A stretch of 64,000 bases of DNA. It comes from Lysobacterales bacterium 63-13 (lineage in GTDB: Bacteria; Pseudomonadota; Gammaproteobacteria; Xanthomonadales; Rhodanobacteraceae). A program made the position numbers and the translations under genes. Of this stretch, positions 11,284-20,519 are shown in pieces (within the stretch, counting starts at the first letter, position 1; every line of letters starts with the position of its first letter). The stretch spans positions 124,001 through 188,000 of the forward strand of contig MKWR01000006.1 of NCBI GenBank assembly GCA_001899855.1, given 5' to 3'. The notes under the pieces were generated by a model. It was not told the origin of the DNA. It did not search any database and saw only the letters and a program-made list of their open reading frames with translations.

Positions 11284-12744
11284 ATGGAACCAATCGTGTA
11301 CATCCAGCTCGATGGCCTGGGACCCCGGTACGCCCAACTGATACGCGCCCTGAAATCCGCCATCCTCGAATCGCGGCTGGCCGCCGGCGCACGGGTGCCA
11401 GCAAGCCGGGCGCTGGCCGCCGAACTGGGTATTTCGCGCAATACGGTGATTGCCGCCTACGACCAGTTGCAGGCCGAAGGATTCCTCGTCGGCCGCGTTG
11501 GCGCGGGCAGCTTTGTTGCGGAAATCGGCAACCGCATCACCCCGTTGCGCGAATCCGGCGAAAACAGCCTGGCCGCACCGCTGTCGCAATTTGCACATCG
11601 CGCGCTGGCGCTCAACGACGGTGCGCGCATTCCCGGGCACCAGCATCGCGACCTGCGCTACAACCTCCAGTACGGATTGCCACTGACCAATCCGGCACTG
11701 GCCAGTGCCTGGCGTCGGGAAATCAGTCGTGCCGCCGAACGCGCGGAGTTCGACTACCCCGATGCGCAGGGCCTGGCGGCACTGCGTGAGCAGATCTGCG
11801 ACTACCTTGCGCGGCGTCGCGGGGTGACGGCGCGCGCCGCGAACATCCTGGTCATTTCCGGCACCCAGCAGGCTTTTGCACTGGCTTCCCGCGTGCTGCT
11901 CGAAGTGGGCGACACGGTCGTGCTCGAGGACCCGCATTATCGCGGGGCACGGCAGATCTTCTCCACCTATGGCGCACGTGTTCGCGGGGTGCGGGTCGAT
12001 CAGGAAGGACTCGTTCCGGCAGCCCTGCCCGCGCGTGCGCGGCTCGCGGTCGTCACGCCATCGCACCAGTTCCCGACCGGTGCCTTGCTGCCACTGGCAC
12101 GCCGCGTGGAACTGCTTGAATGGGCCGTCGCCGGAAAAGCCTGGCTGATCGAGGATGACTACGATGGCGAGTTCCGCTTTGGTGGCCGACCGCTGGCCGC
12201 ACTCAAGTCGCTCGACCACGACGGCCGGGTGATCTACATCGGCAGTTATTCGAAGACACTGTTTCCGGCCCTGCGCCTTGGCTACATGGTGTTGCCGGAT
12301 TCACTGGTCGATGCCTTCCGCGCCGCAAAATGGCTGGAGGATCGCGGCAGCAACACGCTTGAGCAGGCTGCCCTTGCCCACTTCATGGCCAGCGGTGGAT
12401 TCGAGCGTCATTTGCGCCGCGCCGCGCAGAGCCTGCGCGCACGCCGCGCGGCGATGATCGAGGGCCTGCGCAAGCATGCCGCCGATGCCGTCGAGGTCGT
12501 CGACTCGAACGCCGGCATGCACCTGACCGCATGGCTCAAATCGGGCAATCACGCCGATTGCGAACGCCTTGCCGCGCATGCCCGCATGCGTGGGCTCGGC
12601 CTGTACACGATTGCCCCCTATTCCCTGCAGAGTCCGTCCCGGCCAGGTCTCCTGCTCGGCTATGCCGGACTGCCGCCCGCCGATATCGAAGCGGCAATGA
12701 GACAATTCGGTCGCTGCCTGCGCGAAACCGGATTGCTGGGCTGA
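11284..12744 (+). CDS. MocR/PdxR-family transcriptional regulator (GntR HTH fused to aminotransferase fold)
   Basis: A 486-residue protein. A GntR-type winged helix occupies about 1-75 (PASRALAAELGISRNTVIAAYDQL). It is linked to a fold-type I aminotransferase domain (about 115-485) with the PLP-lysine motif YSKTLFPALRLGYMVLP near residue 323. Family members bind PLP as effector in the large domain and DNA through the small one; they are usually regulators rather than enzymes. It diverges from a PNPOx-superfamily gene. Since PNPOx enzymes act on B6 vitamers, a link to vitamin B6 or flavin chemistry is plausible, but this is inferred from context. I see no clear operator in the 84-bp divergent gap. 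Confidence 0.9.
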   Translation: MEPIVYIQLDGLGPRYAQLIRALKSAILESRLAAGARVPASRALAAELGISRNTVIAAYDQLQAEGFLVGRVGAGSFVAEIGNRITPLRESGENSLAAPLSQFAHRALALNDGARIPGHQHRDLRYNLQYGLPLTNPALASAWRREISRAAERAEFDYPDAQGLAALREQICDYLARRRGVTARAANILVISGTQQAFALASRVLLEVGDTVVLEDPHYRGARQIFSTYGARVRGVRVDQEGLVPAALPARARLAVVTPSHQFPTGALLPLARRVELLEWAVAGKAWLIEDDYDGEFRFGGRPLAALKSLDHDGRVIYIGSYSKTLFPALRLGYMVLPDSLVDAFRAAKWLEDRGSNTLEQAALAHFMASGGFERHLRRAAQSLRARRAAMIEGLRKHAADAVEVVDSNAGMHLTAWLKSGNHADCERLAAHARMRGLGLYTIAPYSLQSPSRPGLLLGYAGLPPADIEAAMRQFGRCLRETGLLG

Positions 12745-12954
12745 AACGCAGGCGGGGGCGCAAGCGCATCGATTTGCCGCGCATCAAGCCCGCGCCGGCG
12801 TGCGTACGGCCCGCGGTGCCTGCCGTCGCCTGCGTGCCGAGAATTGCCAGAGTCCGCTTGAACAAGCCGACATTGCCCCGAAATCCCTGCGCGCGCTCGC
12901 CACAAGTCGCATAATGGGTCATCAGGACATCAGGATTTCCGGAATCCCCGCGCA

Positions 12955-13512
12955 ATGAGTGGATACAGCACAACCTCGGAGCCCGTGCGCTTCGAACGGG
13001 ATTGCCCCGCAGTGATGGTGCCGCAGGGTGACAACGTCGTCCTGCCCGCAGGCCAGGCCGGCTATATCACCCAGGCGCTGGGTGGCAGTTTCACCGTATT
13101 TGTCGACGGCAACCTGTTCCGCATTGCCGGCAGCGATGCCGATGCGATCGGCAAGGTTGCGCCAATCCCGCTTGAGCTGGCCGCCGATGCTGCCGATGAG
13201 GATGTCGAGAAGCTGGTCTGGTCACAACTGCGCACCTGCTTTGATCCAGAGATCCCGATCGATATCGTCGAACTCGGGCTTGTCTACGACTGCGACCTGG
13301 AGCGGGCCGAAGACGGCCAGCGCAAGGTGAAGATCCGCATGACCTTGACCGCCCCGGGTTGTGGCATGGGCGAGATCCTCGTCGAGGATGTGCGCAGCAA
13401 GCTCGAAATGATCCCGACCATCAGCGAGACAGACGTCGAACTGGTCTTCGATCCGCCTTGGAACCACAGCATGATGTCCGACGCGGCCAAGCTCGAAACC
13501 GGGATGTTCTGA
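12955..13512 (+). CDS. sufT: Fe-S cluster assembly protein SufT (long form)
   Basis: A 185-residue protein of the MIP18/DUF59 family in its long SufT form. An N-terminal part (1-80, RFERDCPAVMVPQGDNVVLPAGQ) precedes the MIP18 domain (about 85-175), with DPEIPIDIVELGLVYD, LTAPGCGMGEILVEDV and VELVFDPPWN. The cysteine in APGCGMG is the conserved functional one. SufT-type proteins help mature or deliver Fe-S clusters. No other suf gene is in the window, so it acts from a separate locus here. The upstream 210 bp contains a CATAAT box at 12910 but no convincing -35. Confidence 0.9.
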   Translation: MSGYSTTSEPVRFERDCPAVMVPQGDNVVLPAGQAGYITQALGGSFTVFVDGNLFRIAGSDADAIGKVAPIPLELAADAADEDVEKLVWSQLRTCFDPEIPIDIVELGLVYDCDLERAEDGQRKVKIRMTLTAPGCGMGEILVEDVRSKLEMIPTISETDVELVFDPPWNHSMMSDAAKLETGMF

Positions 13513-13563
13513 TTTCCGTCAATCCGGGGCCGCCGACGTGCCGGGATGGGTCAATCGTGAAGG

Positions 13564-13638
13564 TGGTGGGCCGTGAAGGATTTGAACCTTCGACCAATGG
13601 ATTAAAAGTCCACTGCTCTACCGCTGAGCTAACGGCCC
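13564..13638 (-). tRNA. tRNA-Lys (TTT)
   Basis: A 75-nt cloverleaf with encoded CCA. The acceptor GGGCCGT pairs with ACGGCCC, the D-arm is GCTC/GAGC, and the anticodon loop CTTTTAA sits on the stem GTGGA/TCCAT. The T-arm is GAAGG-TTCAAAT-CCTTC. It closely resembles E. coli tRNA-Lys. Confidence 0.96.
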
Positions 13639-13675
13639 CACTTCAAGACAATACCGCTGTCGCGCAAAGCGCGAC

Positions 13676-13925
13676 GATCACTCCCCCTCTCCCCTCCGGG
13701 AGAGGGCACGGGGTGAGGGTCCGGGCCGCGACAAATTGCATCGAAGCCCCGACTCGATCACTCCCCTCTCCCCTCCGGCAGAGCGCACGGGGTGAGGGTC
13801 CGGGCCGCGACAAAATACATCGAAGCCCCGAATCGATCACTCCCCTCTCCTTCCGCCCCCTTCGTTGCACCGTGAACGGATGTGGGGCCAGGGCCCGCGC
13901 TGCAACGAAACACGTCGGAGCACGG
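13676..13925. repeat. Tandem REP-like palindromic repeat, ~80-bp unit
   Basis: A unit beginning GATCACTCCCC, containing the hairpin CTCTCCC-CTCC-GGGAGAG and GGGGTGAGGGTCCGGGCCGC, and ending CATCGAAGCCCCGA, is repeated at 13676, 13756 and 13835. The first two copies are almost identical and the third is degenerate. The motif ctctccc...gggagagg...ggggtgagggt belongs to a REP type common in proteobacterial intergenic DNA. It fills most of the 366-bp gap between tRNA-Lys and queC; I see no gene there. A perfect hairpin GTCGCGC/GCGCGAC at 13659-13675 precedes it. Confidence 0.85.
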
Positions 13926-14004
13926 CGCAGCCGGCAAGTGTCAGGAATGGTTCCGAGCAGATGCGTGCAGCGCGTGGGCCGCGCAGTTTAACGGCATATT
14001 CCAC

Positions 14005-14685
14005 TCAACGATAGCGGGTCGGATCGGGAATTCCGGCTGCGGCGAATCCTTCGGCACGCAAGCGGCATGCGTCGCAATGGCCACATGCACGCCCTTCGGC
14101 ATCTGCCGAGTAGCACGATACCGTCGCCGAGAAATCGATACCGAGGCGCACCCCTTCGCGCGCGATGTCCGCCTTGCTCAAGTTCATCAGCGGCGCATGC
14201 ACGCGAATCCCGGCTCCCTCGACACCCGATCTCGTCGCCAGGTTGGCCAGCCGCTCGAACGACTCGATGAACGCCGGGCGACAATCCGGATAGCCCGAAT
14301 AATCCACGGCATTGACGCCGCAGAAGATGTCGTTGGCACCAAGTACTTCTGCCCAGCCGAGCGCGATCGACAACATGATGGTGTTGCGTGCCGGTACATA
14401 AGTGAGCGGAATGCCCTCGCCGCCCTGCTCAGGCACCTCGATGTCGGCCGTCAGCGCCGAGCCACCGATCGAACGCAAGTCGACACTGACGGTCTTGTGC
14501 ACAAGCGCACCAAGTGTCGTGGCAATGCGGGCCGCAGCCACCAATTCGGAACCATGACGCTGGCCGTATGCCACGCTCAGCGCATGGATGGCGAAACCAC
14601 GCTCGCGCGCGATGGCCAGGGTGACTGCCGAGTCCATGCCGCCGGATACAAGCACGACGGCCAATTTGCCCGATTCTCTGTTCAT
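14005..14685 (-). CDS. queC: 7-cyano-7-deazaguanine synthase
   Basis: QueC converts 7-carboxy-7-deazaguanine to preQ0 using ATP and ammonia, in the queuosine pathway. The ATP-binding loop [11 protein letters not shown] is near residue 12. The zinc-binding cysteines form C-x8-C-x2-C-x2-C near the C-terminus ([17 protein letters not shown]). I choose the ATG at 14685 (226 residues), which has AAGGAAG just upstream. An ATG at 14700 would add five residues. It follows queE, whose product is its substrate, with a 163-bp gap, so the two probably belong to one transcription unit behind tol-pal. Confidence 0.95.
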   Translation of the reverse strand: MNRESGKLAVVLVSGGMDSAVTLAIARERGFAIHALSVAYGQRHGSELVAAARIATTLGALVHKTVSVDLRSIGGSALTADIEVPEQGGEGIPLTYVPARNTIMLSIALGWAEVLGANDIFCGVNAVDYSGYPDCRPAFIESFERLANLATRSGVEGAGIRVHAPLMNLSKADIAREGVRLGIDFSATVSCYSADAEGRACGHCDACRLRAEGFAAAGIPDPTRYR

Positions 14686-14848
14686 GGCTTCCTTCATCAT
14701 TCATTGCCGATGTCGATCAGCAGGACCGATGCAGCGCGGCAATCGGTCTCCCACGCGCATCGCGCGCGGACGCACACCGCCCGACACTGCGGATCCGTGA
14801 ACCTTCCACGCAGCCTGCAGCTCTCCGCACGCGCCAGTCGCGGCAAAG

Positions 14849-15538
14849 CTAGCGTCCCGGCTCATTGCCCCAGAGCAACTTGTGCAACTGCATCTGGAAG
14901 CGCACCGGCAGGCGATCGGCGAGGATCCAGTCGGCCAGGTCACGCGGCGCGAGCTTGCCCTGCACCGGCGAAAAGAGGACGGGGCAACGCGCGCTCAATG
15001 CATGTTCGCGGACCCGCGCAACCGCCCAGTCGTAGTCCTGCCGATCGGCGAGCACGATCTTGACCTGGTCGCTTGCCTGCAGGTGCGCGATGTTGCTCCA
15101 CAAGTTCCGCTCAACTTCACCCGACCCCGGTGCCTTCAGATCCATGACCCGACGCACGCGCGGATCCACTTCGGCAATGTCGAGTGCGCCCGAGGTTTCC
15201 AGGGAAACCTCGTGGCCGGCGTTGCAGAGCGCTTCAAGCAAGGCAAGGCAACGCTTCTGCGCAAGCGGCTCGCCACCGGTCACGCAAACGCGATGCACGC
15301 CGAATGCAGCAACGCTGGCAACAACCTCATCGATCTCATGCCACTCGCCGCCGTGGAACGCATATTCGGTATCGCACCAGCTGCAACGCAAGGGGCATCC
15401 GGTCAAGCGCACGAACACGGTCGGCCAGCCGACGCTGTCGGACTCGCCCTGCAAGGAACAGAAGATCTCGGTCAGACGAAGACGCCGGCTTGTGGCCGGC
15501 GTTGGTGTTTCGTTCTGCAGCGGACGAATTGCATTCAC
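14849..15538 (-). CDS. queE: 7-carboxy-7-deazaguanine synthase (radical SAM)
   Basis: QueE rearranges 6-carboxy-tetrahydropterin to 7-carboxy-7-deazaguanine using S-adenosylmethionine and a 4Fe-4S cluster. The motif CPLRCSWCDTEYAF holds the three cluster cysteines (C-x3-C-x2-C). LTEIFCSLQGES, VTGGEPLAQ and SLETSGALD are family signatures. The start is uncertain. The GTG at 15538 gives 229 residues and no overlap. A GTG at 15589 would add 17 residues and overlap the end of cpoB by 29 nt. Its place after tol-pal-cpoB is common in gammaproteobacteria. Confidence 0.93.
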   Translation of the reverse strand: MNAIRPLQNETPTPATSRRLRLTEIFCSLQGESDSVGWPTVFVRLTGCPLRCSWCDTEYAFHGGEWHEIDEVVASVAAFGVHRVCVTGGEPLAQKRCLALLEALCNAGHEVSLETSGALDIAEVDPRVRRVMDLKAPGSGEVERNLWSNIAHLQASDQVKIVLADRQDYDWAVARVREHALSARCPVLFSPVQGKLAPRDLADWILADRLPVRFQMQLHKLLWGNEPGR

Positions 15539-15560
15539 CAGCGAAAATCCGGCATGGCAC

Positions 15561-16478
15561 TCAGCGTCGGTTTTCCAGCTGCAGCGCACGCAGGCGGCCC
15601 TGCGCGAGTCGTGCGACCGTGGTGTCGGGATACGTGGAAATCACCTTGTTCAACGTGGCTTCCGCGGCATCCCATTGCTTGAGCTCATACTGGCAATAGC
15701 CGGTCTTGAGCAAGGCGTCGGGCGCTTTCTGGTTCTGCGGAAAGCGTGACAGCAGGGTGCTGAAAGTCTCCAGTGCCACACGATAATTCTGCGTGACGTA
15801 ATAGGATTCGCCCAGCCAGTAATACGCATTGCCTGCCAGATCGCTGTTCGGATACTGGTCGATGAAGGCCTGGAATCGGCGTGCCGATTCCGCATAGCGA
15901 CCATCCTTGAGTGCGGAAAACGCTTCGTCATAACTGCGCTTTTCGGCTTCCGGATCGGCGACGGCAGTCGGCTCCACGTTGCTCGCCGCAGTCGCGTCAG
16001 TCGGCGCCGCGCTGCCGGCCTGATCCACGGGCGCGAGCTGCGCATCGGCAGCGCTCAAGGTGCCGGGTACATCCGCGCTTGCCGGCATGCCCAACTGGAT
16101 ATCCTGGAGACCCTGGTCGGCATTCGGGTTGCTCGAACCGGGTGCGATCGCCGCTGCCGGCCGACCTCCTTCGATGCGACCTATGCGCGAATCCAGATCA
16201 ATGTACTGATCCTTGGCCCGCTGCTGCGCTTCGCCCAGTTGGTGGCGAAGTTCCTCGACCTGGCCTTGCAAGGCTTGCACTTGCGACTGCAGGGCCTGGA
16301 TCTGGTTGACCAGATCGACGCTGCCCTGGGCACCGCCGGATGATTGCTGTTCCAGGCGTTGCACACGCTCGGCCAGACTCAACCGCTGCTGGGCCTCGGC
16401 CGGAACGGCAAATGCAGCAGCGGCCACCAGGGCCGCTGCTGCGATGGTCTTCACGCAAGTTGCTTGACGCAGGGACAT
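15561..16478 (-). CDS. cpoB: Cell division coordinator CpoB (YbgF)
   Basis: A periplasmic protein of 305 residues. A signal peptide (TIAAAALVAAAAFAVPAEA) leads into an N-terminal coiled coil that trimerises (LAERVQRLEQQ..., about 35-95, rich in Gln, Leu and Glu). A linker follows, then three TPR repeats (about 185-300, YDEAFSALKDGRYAESARRF and so on). CpoB links outer-membrane constriction by Tol-Pal with septal peptidoglycan synthesis. The ATG at 16478 overlaps the pal stop by one base (TGATG), so translation is coupled. The frame extends further upstream, but that part overlaps pal and lacks a signal sequence. Confidence 0.95.
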   Translation of the reverse strand: MSLRQATCVKTIAAAALVAAAAFAVPAEAQQRLSLAERVQRLEQQSSGGAQGSVDLVNQIQALQSQVQALQGQVEELRHQLGEAQQRAKDQYIDLDSRIGRIEGGRPAAAIAPGSSNPNADQGLQDIQLGMPASADVPGTLSAADAQLAPVDQAGSAAPTDATAASNVEPTAVADPEAEKRSYDEAFSALKDGRYAESARRFQAFIDQYPNSDLAGNAYYWLGESYYVTQNYRVALETFSTLLSRFPQNQKAPDALLKTGYCQYELKQWDAAEATLNKVISTYPDTTVARLAQGRLRALQLENRR

Positions 16479-16990
16479 CAGTTCGCGCTGGTGTAGACGA
16501 TTTCGACGCGGCGATTCTTCGCCCATGCCGATTCGTCATGGCCGCGATCAACCGGACGCTCTTCACCGTAGCTGACGACATTGAGCTGGCCCATCGATGC
16601 ACCGGCCGCGCTCACGGCGCTCTGCACGGCATTGCCACGACGCTCGCCAAGACCGAGGTTGTACTCACGGGTGCCGCGCTCGTCGGCATGGCCTTCGAGG
16701 GTCACGCGGGCGTTCGGGAACTGACGCAGGTATTCGGCATGGCAGGAAATCTGCGCGCTGAATTCCGGCTTGATCTCGGTACGATCGAGATCGAAGTAGA
16801 CGACGCGCTGGCGCAGGCAGGAGTCGGAATCGAGATCGCCGACCTTGTAACGGCCGGTGTCACCGGCGGGCTGGGTGTCGGTGACAGGCGTCTGATCGAC
16901 CGGAGCTTCAGTCTTGACGGCCTTCTTGGCGCAGGCGGCGACGCCGGCGACGAGCATTACGGAGACGAGAATACGAGCTGCGTTGTTCAT
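16478..16990 (-). CDS. pal: Peptidoglycan-associated lipoprotein Pal
   Basis: A 170-residue outer-membrane lipoprotein. The signal sequence ends in the lipobox VAAC at about residue 20. The OmpA-like domain (about 60-170) binds peptidoglycan through the motif TLEGHADERGTREYNLGLGERR. VVYFDLDRTEI opens the domain. Pal interacts with TolB in the periplasm and helps invaginate the outer membrane at division. A Shine-Dalgarno AGGGGATCACC precedes the ATG. The 104-bp gap after tolB leaves room for a separate pal promoter, but I cannot point to one. Confidence 0.97.
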   Translation of the reverse strand: MNNAARILVSVMLVAGVAACAKKAVKTEAPVDQTPVTDTQPAGDTGRYKVGDLDSDSCLRQRVVYFDLDRTEIKPEFSAQISCHAEYLRQFPNARVTLEGHADERGTREYNLGLGERRGNAVQSAVSAAGASMGQLNVVSYGEERPVDRGHDESAWAKNRRVEIVYTSAN

Positions 16991-17094
16991 TGGTGATCCC
17001 CTAAAGTGGTGATGTTGATGACGGTGGGTTCTGGGACAATTGCATTTCGAACGCTGAAGCCGGTGAGCCGGTCTTTGATTATTTCAATTGTTGG

Positions 17095-18405
17095 TTAACG
17101 TTGACGAAACGGGCTCCAGGCTGGCTCGCGCACATCGCCGTCTGCAAGCACCAGTCGCTGCCTGACGCGACCATCCGTGGAAACCGCATACAGCACACCG
17201 CGAGACCCTTCGGTTGCGGCGTAGATGAGCATGCTGCCGTTGGGCGCGAAACTGGGCGATTCGTCCACGTTGCCAGGCGAAATGTCGCTGTAAGTTCCTG
17301 TTGCGCGGTCAAAAACCGTAATACGATACACGTTTCCAGTGCCCTGTGCCATGGCAATTTTCTTGCCATCGCAGCAGATTGTGGCGCGCGCATTGTACTG
17401 GCCCTGGAAGGTCAATCGGGAGGCATCGCCGCCGGAAAGCGGAACCTCATATAACTGCGGTTTACCTGAGCGATCCGAAGTGAAGACCAGACTGCGCCCG
17501 TCGGGCATCCAGGCGGCCTCGACGTCGATGGCGAAATGACTGGTCAGCCGTGTCGTCTTGCGCGTGGCCAGATCCATGATGTAGATGTCCGGACTGCCAG
17601 CATAGGACAGGTTCATGGCCAGCTTGCTGCCATCCGGTGAAAAAGCCGGGCCGCCATTGATGCCCTTCTGTGCCGAGATCAATTCGCGCGAGCCGGTGGA
17701 AACATCCTGGATGTAGATCGCGGAATTGCTGCGTTCAAACGAAACATAGGCCAACTTGCGACCATCCGGCGACCACGCCGGCGACATCAGCGGCTCGCGC
17801 GAGCGTACGACCACCTGCGGATTGAATCCATCCGAGTCGGCGACCATCAGCGCGTACTGGGTGTTCTGCCCAAGCCCCACCGAGGTCACGTACGCGATGC
17901 GCGTCCAGAACGCACCGCGAACGCCGAGGATCTTCTCGTAGATCAGGTCGGCGATCTTGTGCGCCACATCGCGCATGCCCGTGCGCTGACCGCTGATGGC
18001 GAGGCCGAGCATGCGGCTCTGTCGGGCAACATCGAACAATTCGAACTCGACGCGAAGTGCGCCCTCGCCGGCATCGGCGACACGCCCGACCACAAGATAG
18101 TTCTGCTTGAGCAGGCGCCAGGTCGCAAACTGGACTTCGGACTCGCGCGTCGGAAACTCGACGATGTCGCGCTTGGCCAGGGTGAAGAACTTGCCGGATC
18201 GGGCCAGGTCGGCGCGCACGATTTCCGCCACATCGGTCTCGGGCGGCAGACCGGCACCTTCGAAAGCAAACGGCACCACGGCAACGGGATCGGCGCTGCG
18301 GCTGCCATCGGTGATGTCGATGCTGAGCCCCTGGCCGATGGCACTGTTGCCAAGGACGCAGAGCAGCAGGGCGAGCGAAAGGCGGATGAGGAATCGATTG
18401 TTCAT
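17095..18405 (-). CDS. tolB: Tol-Pal system beta-propeller protein TolB
   Basis: A 436-residue periplasmic protein. A signal peptide (LSLALLLCVLGNSAIGQG) leads into an N-terminal alpha/beta domain (about 25-160, LSIDITDGSRSADPVAVVPF). A six-bladed WD40-like propeller follows (about 170-430) with repeats such as SPAWSPDGRKLAYVSFE, GPAFSPDGSKLAMNLS and SPSFAPNGSMLIYA. It binds Pal, and TolA competes for it. It follows tolA by six bases on the same strand. Confidence 0.97.
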   Translation of the reverse strand: MNNRFLIRLSLALLLCVLGNSAIGQGLSIDITDGSRSADPVAVVPFAFEGAGLPPETDVAEIVRADLARSGKFFTLAKRDIVEFPTRESEVQFATWRLLKQNYLVVGRVADAGEGALRVEFELFDVARQSRMLGLAISGQRTGMRDVAHKIADLIYEKILGVRGAFWTRIAYVTSVGLGQNTQYALMVADSDGFNPQVVVRSREPLMSPAWSPDGRKLAYVSFERSNSAIYIQDVSTGSRELISAQKGINGGPAFSPDGSKLAMNLSYAGSPDIYIMDLATRKTTRLTSHFAIDVEAAWMPDGRSLVFTSDRSGKPQLYEVPLSGGDASRLTFQGQYNARATICCDGKKIAMAQGTGNVYRITVFDRATGTYSDISPGNVDESPSFAPNGSMLIYAATEGSRGVLYAVSTDGRVRQRLVLADGDVREPAWSPFRQR

Positions 18406-18411
18406 CAGGGA

Positions 18412-19311
18412 TTATCCTTGGCCGTCGTACTTGAAGTTGAACGTGATTTCGCGACTGAAAACTTTTTCGTAGCCCCGATAAGGCAAGGGTGCGGCGCGCA
18501 TGACCGCTTGCTCGATCGACAGGCGCGCCGCCGGATCGGCATTGCACGGCGAGGTGACATTGGCTGAAATCACGTCACCACCGGGGATCTGCACAATCAG
18601 CAAGGTACAACGCAGACCGGCAGGGATCGACTCCGGACGGTTCCAGTTCTGCGTCACGGCCGCCTGGATCGCTGCCGCATAACGCGCGGTGAGGTCGTTG
18701 TCCTGGCCTCCGCCACCGGTCTGTGCCTGCAATGATTCCTGCTCCAGCAACTCGTCCATGCGCTCCTTCTCGGCCTGCTGCTGGTCGGCAAGGCGCTTGT
18801 CCTGGAGCTGCTTGAGACGCTCCTTTTCGAGATTCTTCTTCTTCTCGGCGTCGGCAAGCTGCTTGCGCACCTGTTCGAGTTCCTTCTGCCGCGCCGCTTC
18901 CTGTTTCTCCTGCTCCAGCAGGATCTGCTCGCGGCGCCGCTTCTCTTCCTGTTCCTTCCTTGCCTCGTCGGCCTTCTGCTCGGCCAATGCGGCAACCCGT
19001 TCTTGGTCGATCAGGTCCTGTTTCAACGGTTCCGGTGGCGGCACGCTGTCGGGTTTCGGCTTCTCCTCGACAACTTTCGGCGGCGGCGGCGTGGGCTTGG
19101 GGCGTTCCGCCTTGGCACTCGCCTTGCGCGATGTCGGCTTTGGCGCACTGGTCGGCCCGACCAGGCTGGCTTCGATCACCGGGCCAGGCATGACCACCGT
19201 CCGCGTGGCCGTCGTCCACATCAGGCCGAGCGTAATCAAGCCGATCAGCACTCCGTGCAACAGCAACGAATAGAGGACTGCGCGGGCCTTGTCGGCAAGA
19301 CTCTCCTTCAT
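18412..19311 (-). CDS. tolA: Tol-Pal system protein TolA
   Basis: A 299-residue protein anchored by one N-terminal membrane segment (about 12-35, VLYSLLLHGVLIGLITLGL). A proline-rich stretch (70-95) leads to a long charged helix rich in Glu, Lys, Gln and Ala (about 95-195), and then to a C-terminal globular domain (about 205-299) with YAAAIQAAVTQNWNRP. TolA couples the proton-driven TolQR motor to the outer membrane through TolB and Pal. It follows tolR with a five-base gap. Confidence 0.95.
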   Translation of the reverse strand: MKESLADKARAVLYSLLLHGVLIGLITLGLMWTTATRTVVMPGPVIEASLVGPTSAPKPTSRKASAKAERPKPTPPPPKVVEEKPKPDSVPPPEPLKQDLIDQERVAALAEQKADEARKEQEEKRRREQILLEQEKQEAARQKELEQVRKQLADAEKKKNLEKERLKQLQDKRLADQQQAEKERMDELLEQESLQAQTGGGGQDNDLTARYAAAIQAAVTQNWNRPESIPAGLRCTLLIVQIPGGDVISANVTSPCNADPAARLSIEQAVMRAAPLPYRGYEKVFSREITFNFKYDGQG

Positions 19312-19316
19312 GCTTG

Positions 19317-19760
19317 TCAGCGCTTTCCTGCGGGCTGGGTTGGCTGGCTCATCAGTCCGACCTTTGGCGCGCCGGCCTGCTGCAACAAGACCATGACCGC
19401 GTAGATGCGCCCGTAGTCGACACGTTCATCGCCACCGATCATCACCGGCACCTGCGGATTCTGGCGCACGAAAGCTGAAACCTTGTTGACCAGGGTTTCC
19501 TCGTCAACCGCTTCGCGCGCGCTCGCACCGAGGGTGAGGAAGAAGGCACCATCCTTGTCGACGCTGACAACGACCGGCTCCTTGTCGTTCTGGATCGCGC
19601 TGGCGCTGGATTTCGGCAACTCGATATCGACACCGAGGTTCATCAGCGGCGCGGTGACCATGAAGATGATCAGCAGGACCAGCATCACGTCGATATAAGG
19701 CACGACGTTGATCTCGGCCTTGAGCTGGCGGCGTTTGCGATTGCGGAAACTGTGCTGCAT
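19317..19760 (-). CDS. tolR: Tol-Pal system protein TolR
   Basis: A 147-residue ExbD/TolR protein with one membrane helix. The motif VVPYIDVMLVLLIIFMVTAPL carries the aspartate needed for proton flow in the motor. The periplasmic domain (about 45-140) follows. It pairs with TolQ, whose gene lies 78 bp upstream. The basic start RNRKRRQLKAEI is cytoplasmic. Confidence 0.96.
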   Translation of the reverse strand: MQHSFRNRKRRQLKAEINVVPYIDVMLVLLIIFMVTAPLMNLGVDIELPKSSASAIQNDKEPVVVSVDKDGAFFLTLGASAREAVDEETLVNKVSAFVRQNPQVPVMIGGDERVDYGRIYAVMVLLQQAGAPKVGLMSQPTQPAGKR

Positions 19761-19838
19761 CAGGCGACTCCGACCTCGATCCTTTCAGCGATGACAACGT
19801 GATCCGTGGCATGCAACGCATGGGCGGATCGCTCGGGT

Positions 19839-20519
19839 CTAATCATCGACGTGCGCCTGGCGCTGCAGGATCGAGGAGAATTCCTCAAGAAATGTTTCGT
19901 AGCGCAGGGCGACGCGTTCGACGCGGGTGGCGAAGCGGTTGTAGGCCCACACCGCCGGGATGGCAGCGAACAGGCCCATGGCAGTGGCAATCAAGGCCTC
20001 GGAAATGCCGGGCGCGACCATGGCAATGGTTGCTTCCTTGACGTTGGCCAGGCCCTGAAAGGCGATCATGATGCCCCAGACCGTGCCGAAAAGGCCGACG
20101 TACGGGCTGATCGAGCCGACGTTGGCGAGGAACTCGAGATTCTGTTCGAGGCGCTCGACTTCACGCGATTGCGAGACGCGCATGGCGCGCTGCGCGCTTT
20201 CCAGCAGGGTTCGCGAATCCACCCCGCGACGCTGGCGCTGACGGGCGAACTCGCGGAATCCGGATTCGAAGATGGCCTCGATGCCGCCGATGCGCTCGCC
20301 ACTGGCGTTGACGTCCTTGAACAAGGCGGCCAGATCCGAGCCCGACCAGAAGCGCTCCTCGAAATCATTGGCGCTGGCATTGGCGCGGTCGAGCATGGCC
20401 TTCTTGCGGAAGATGATCATCCACGATGCCACCGAAAACACGATCAGCAGGATGAGGACGAACTTGACCGGCAGGCTCGCGCCCCAGATCAGGGCAAAGA
20501 CATTGAGTTCATGATTCAT
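19839..20519 (-). CDS. tolQ: Tol-Pal system protein TolQ
   Basis: A 226-residue ExbB/TolQ protein with three membrane segments (about 12-35, 130-155 and 165-190). The conserved stretch GLFGTVWGIMIAFQGL and the third helix with PGISEALIATAMGLFAAIPAV are in place. It forms the proton channel with TolR. The ATG overlaps the ybgC stop by four bases (ATGA), so the two are translationally coupled. Confidence 0.96.
   Translation of the reverse strand: MNHELNVFALIWGASLPVKFVLILLIVFSVASWMIIFRKKAMLDRANASANDFEERFWSGSDLAALFKDVNASGERIGGIEAIFESGFREFARQRQRRGVDSRTLLESAQRAMRVSQSREVERLEQNLEFLANVGSISPYVGLFGTVWGIMIAFQGLANVKEATIAMVAPGISEALIATAMGLFAAIPAVWAYNRFATRVERVALRYETFLEEFSSILQRQAHVDD

Noticed and set aside
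13676-13925. A CRISPR array at the tandem repeat
   Set aside because: The repeated unit is the whole 80 bp. There are no unique spacers of constant length and no cas genes nearby.
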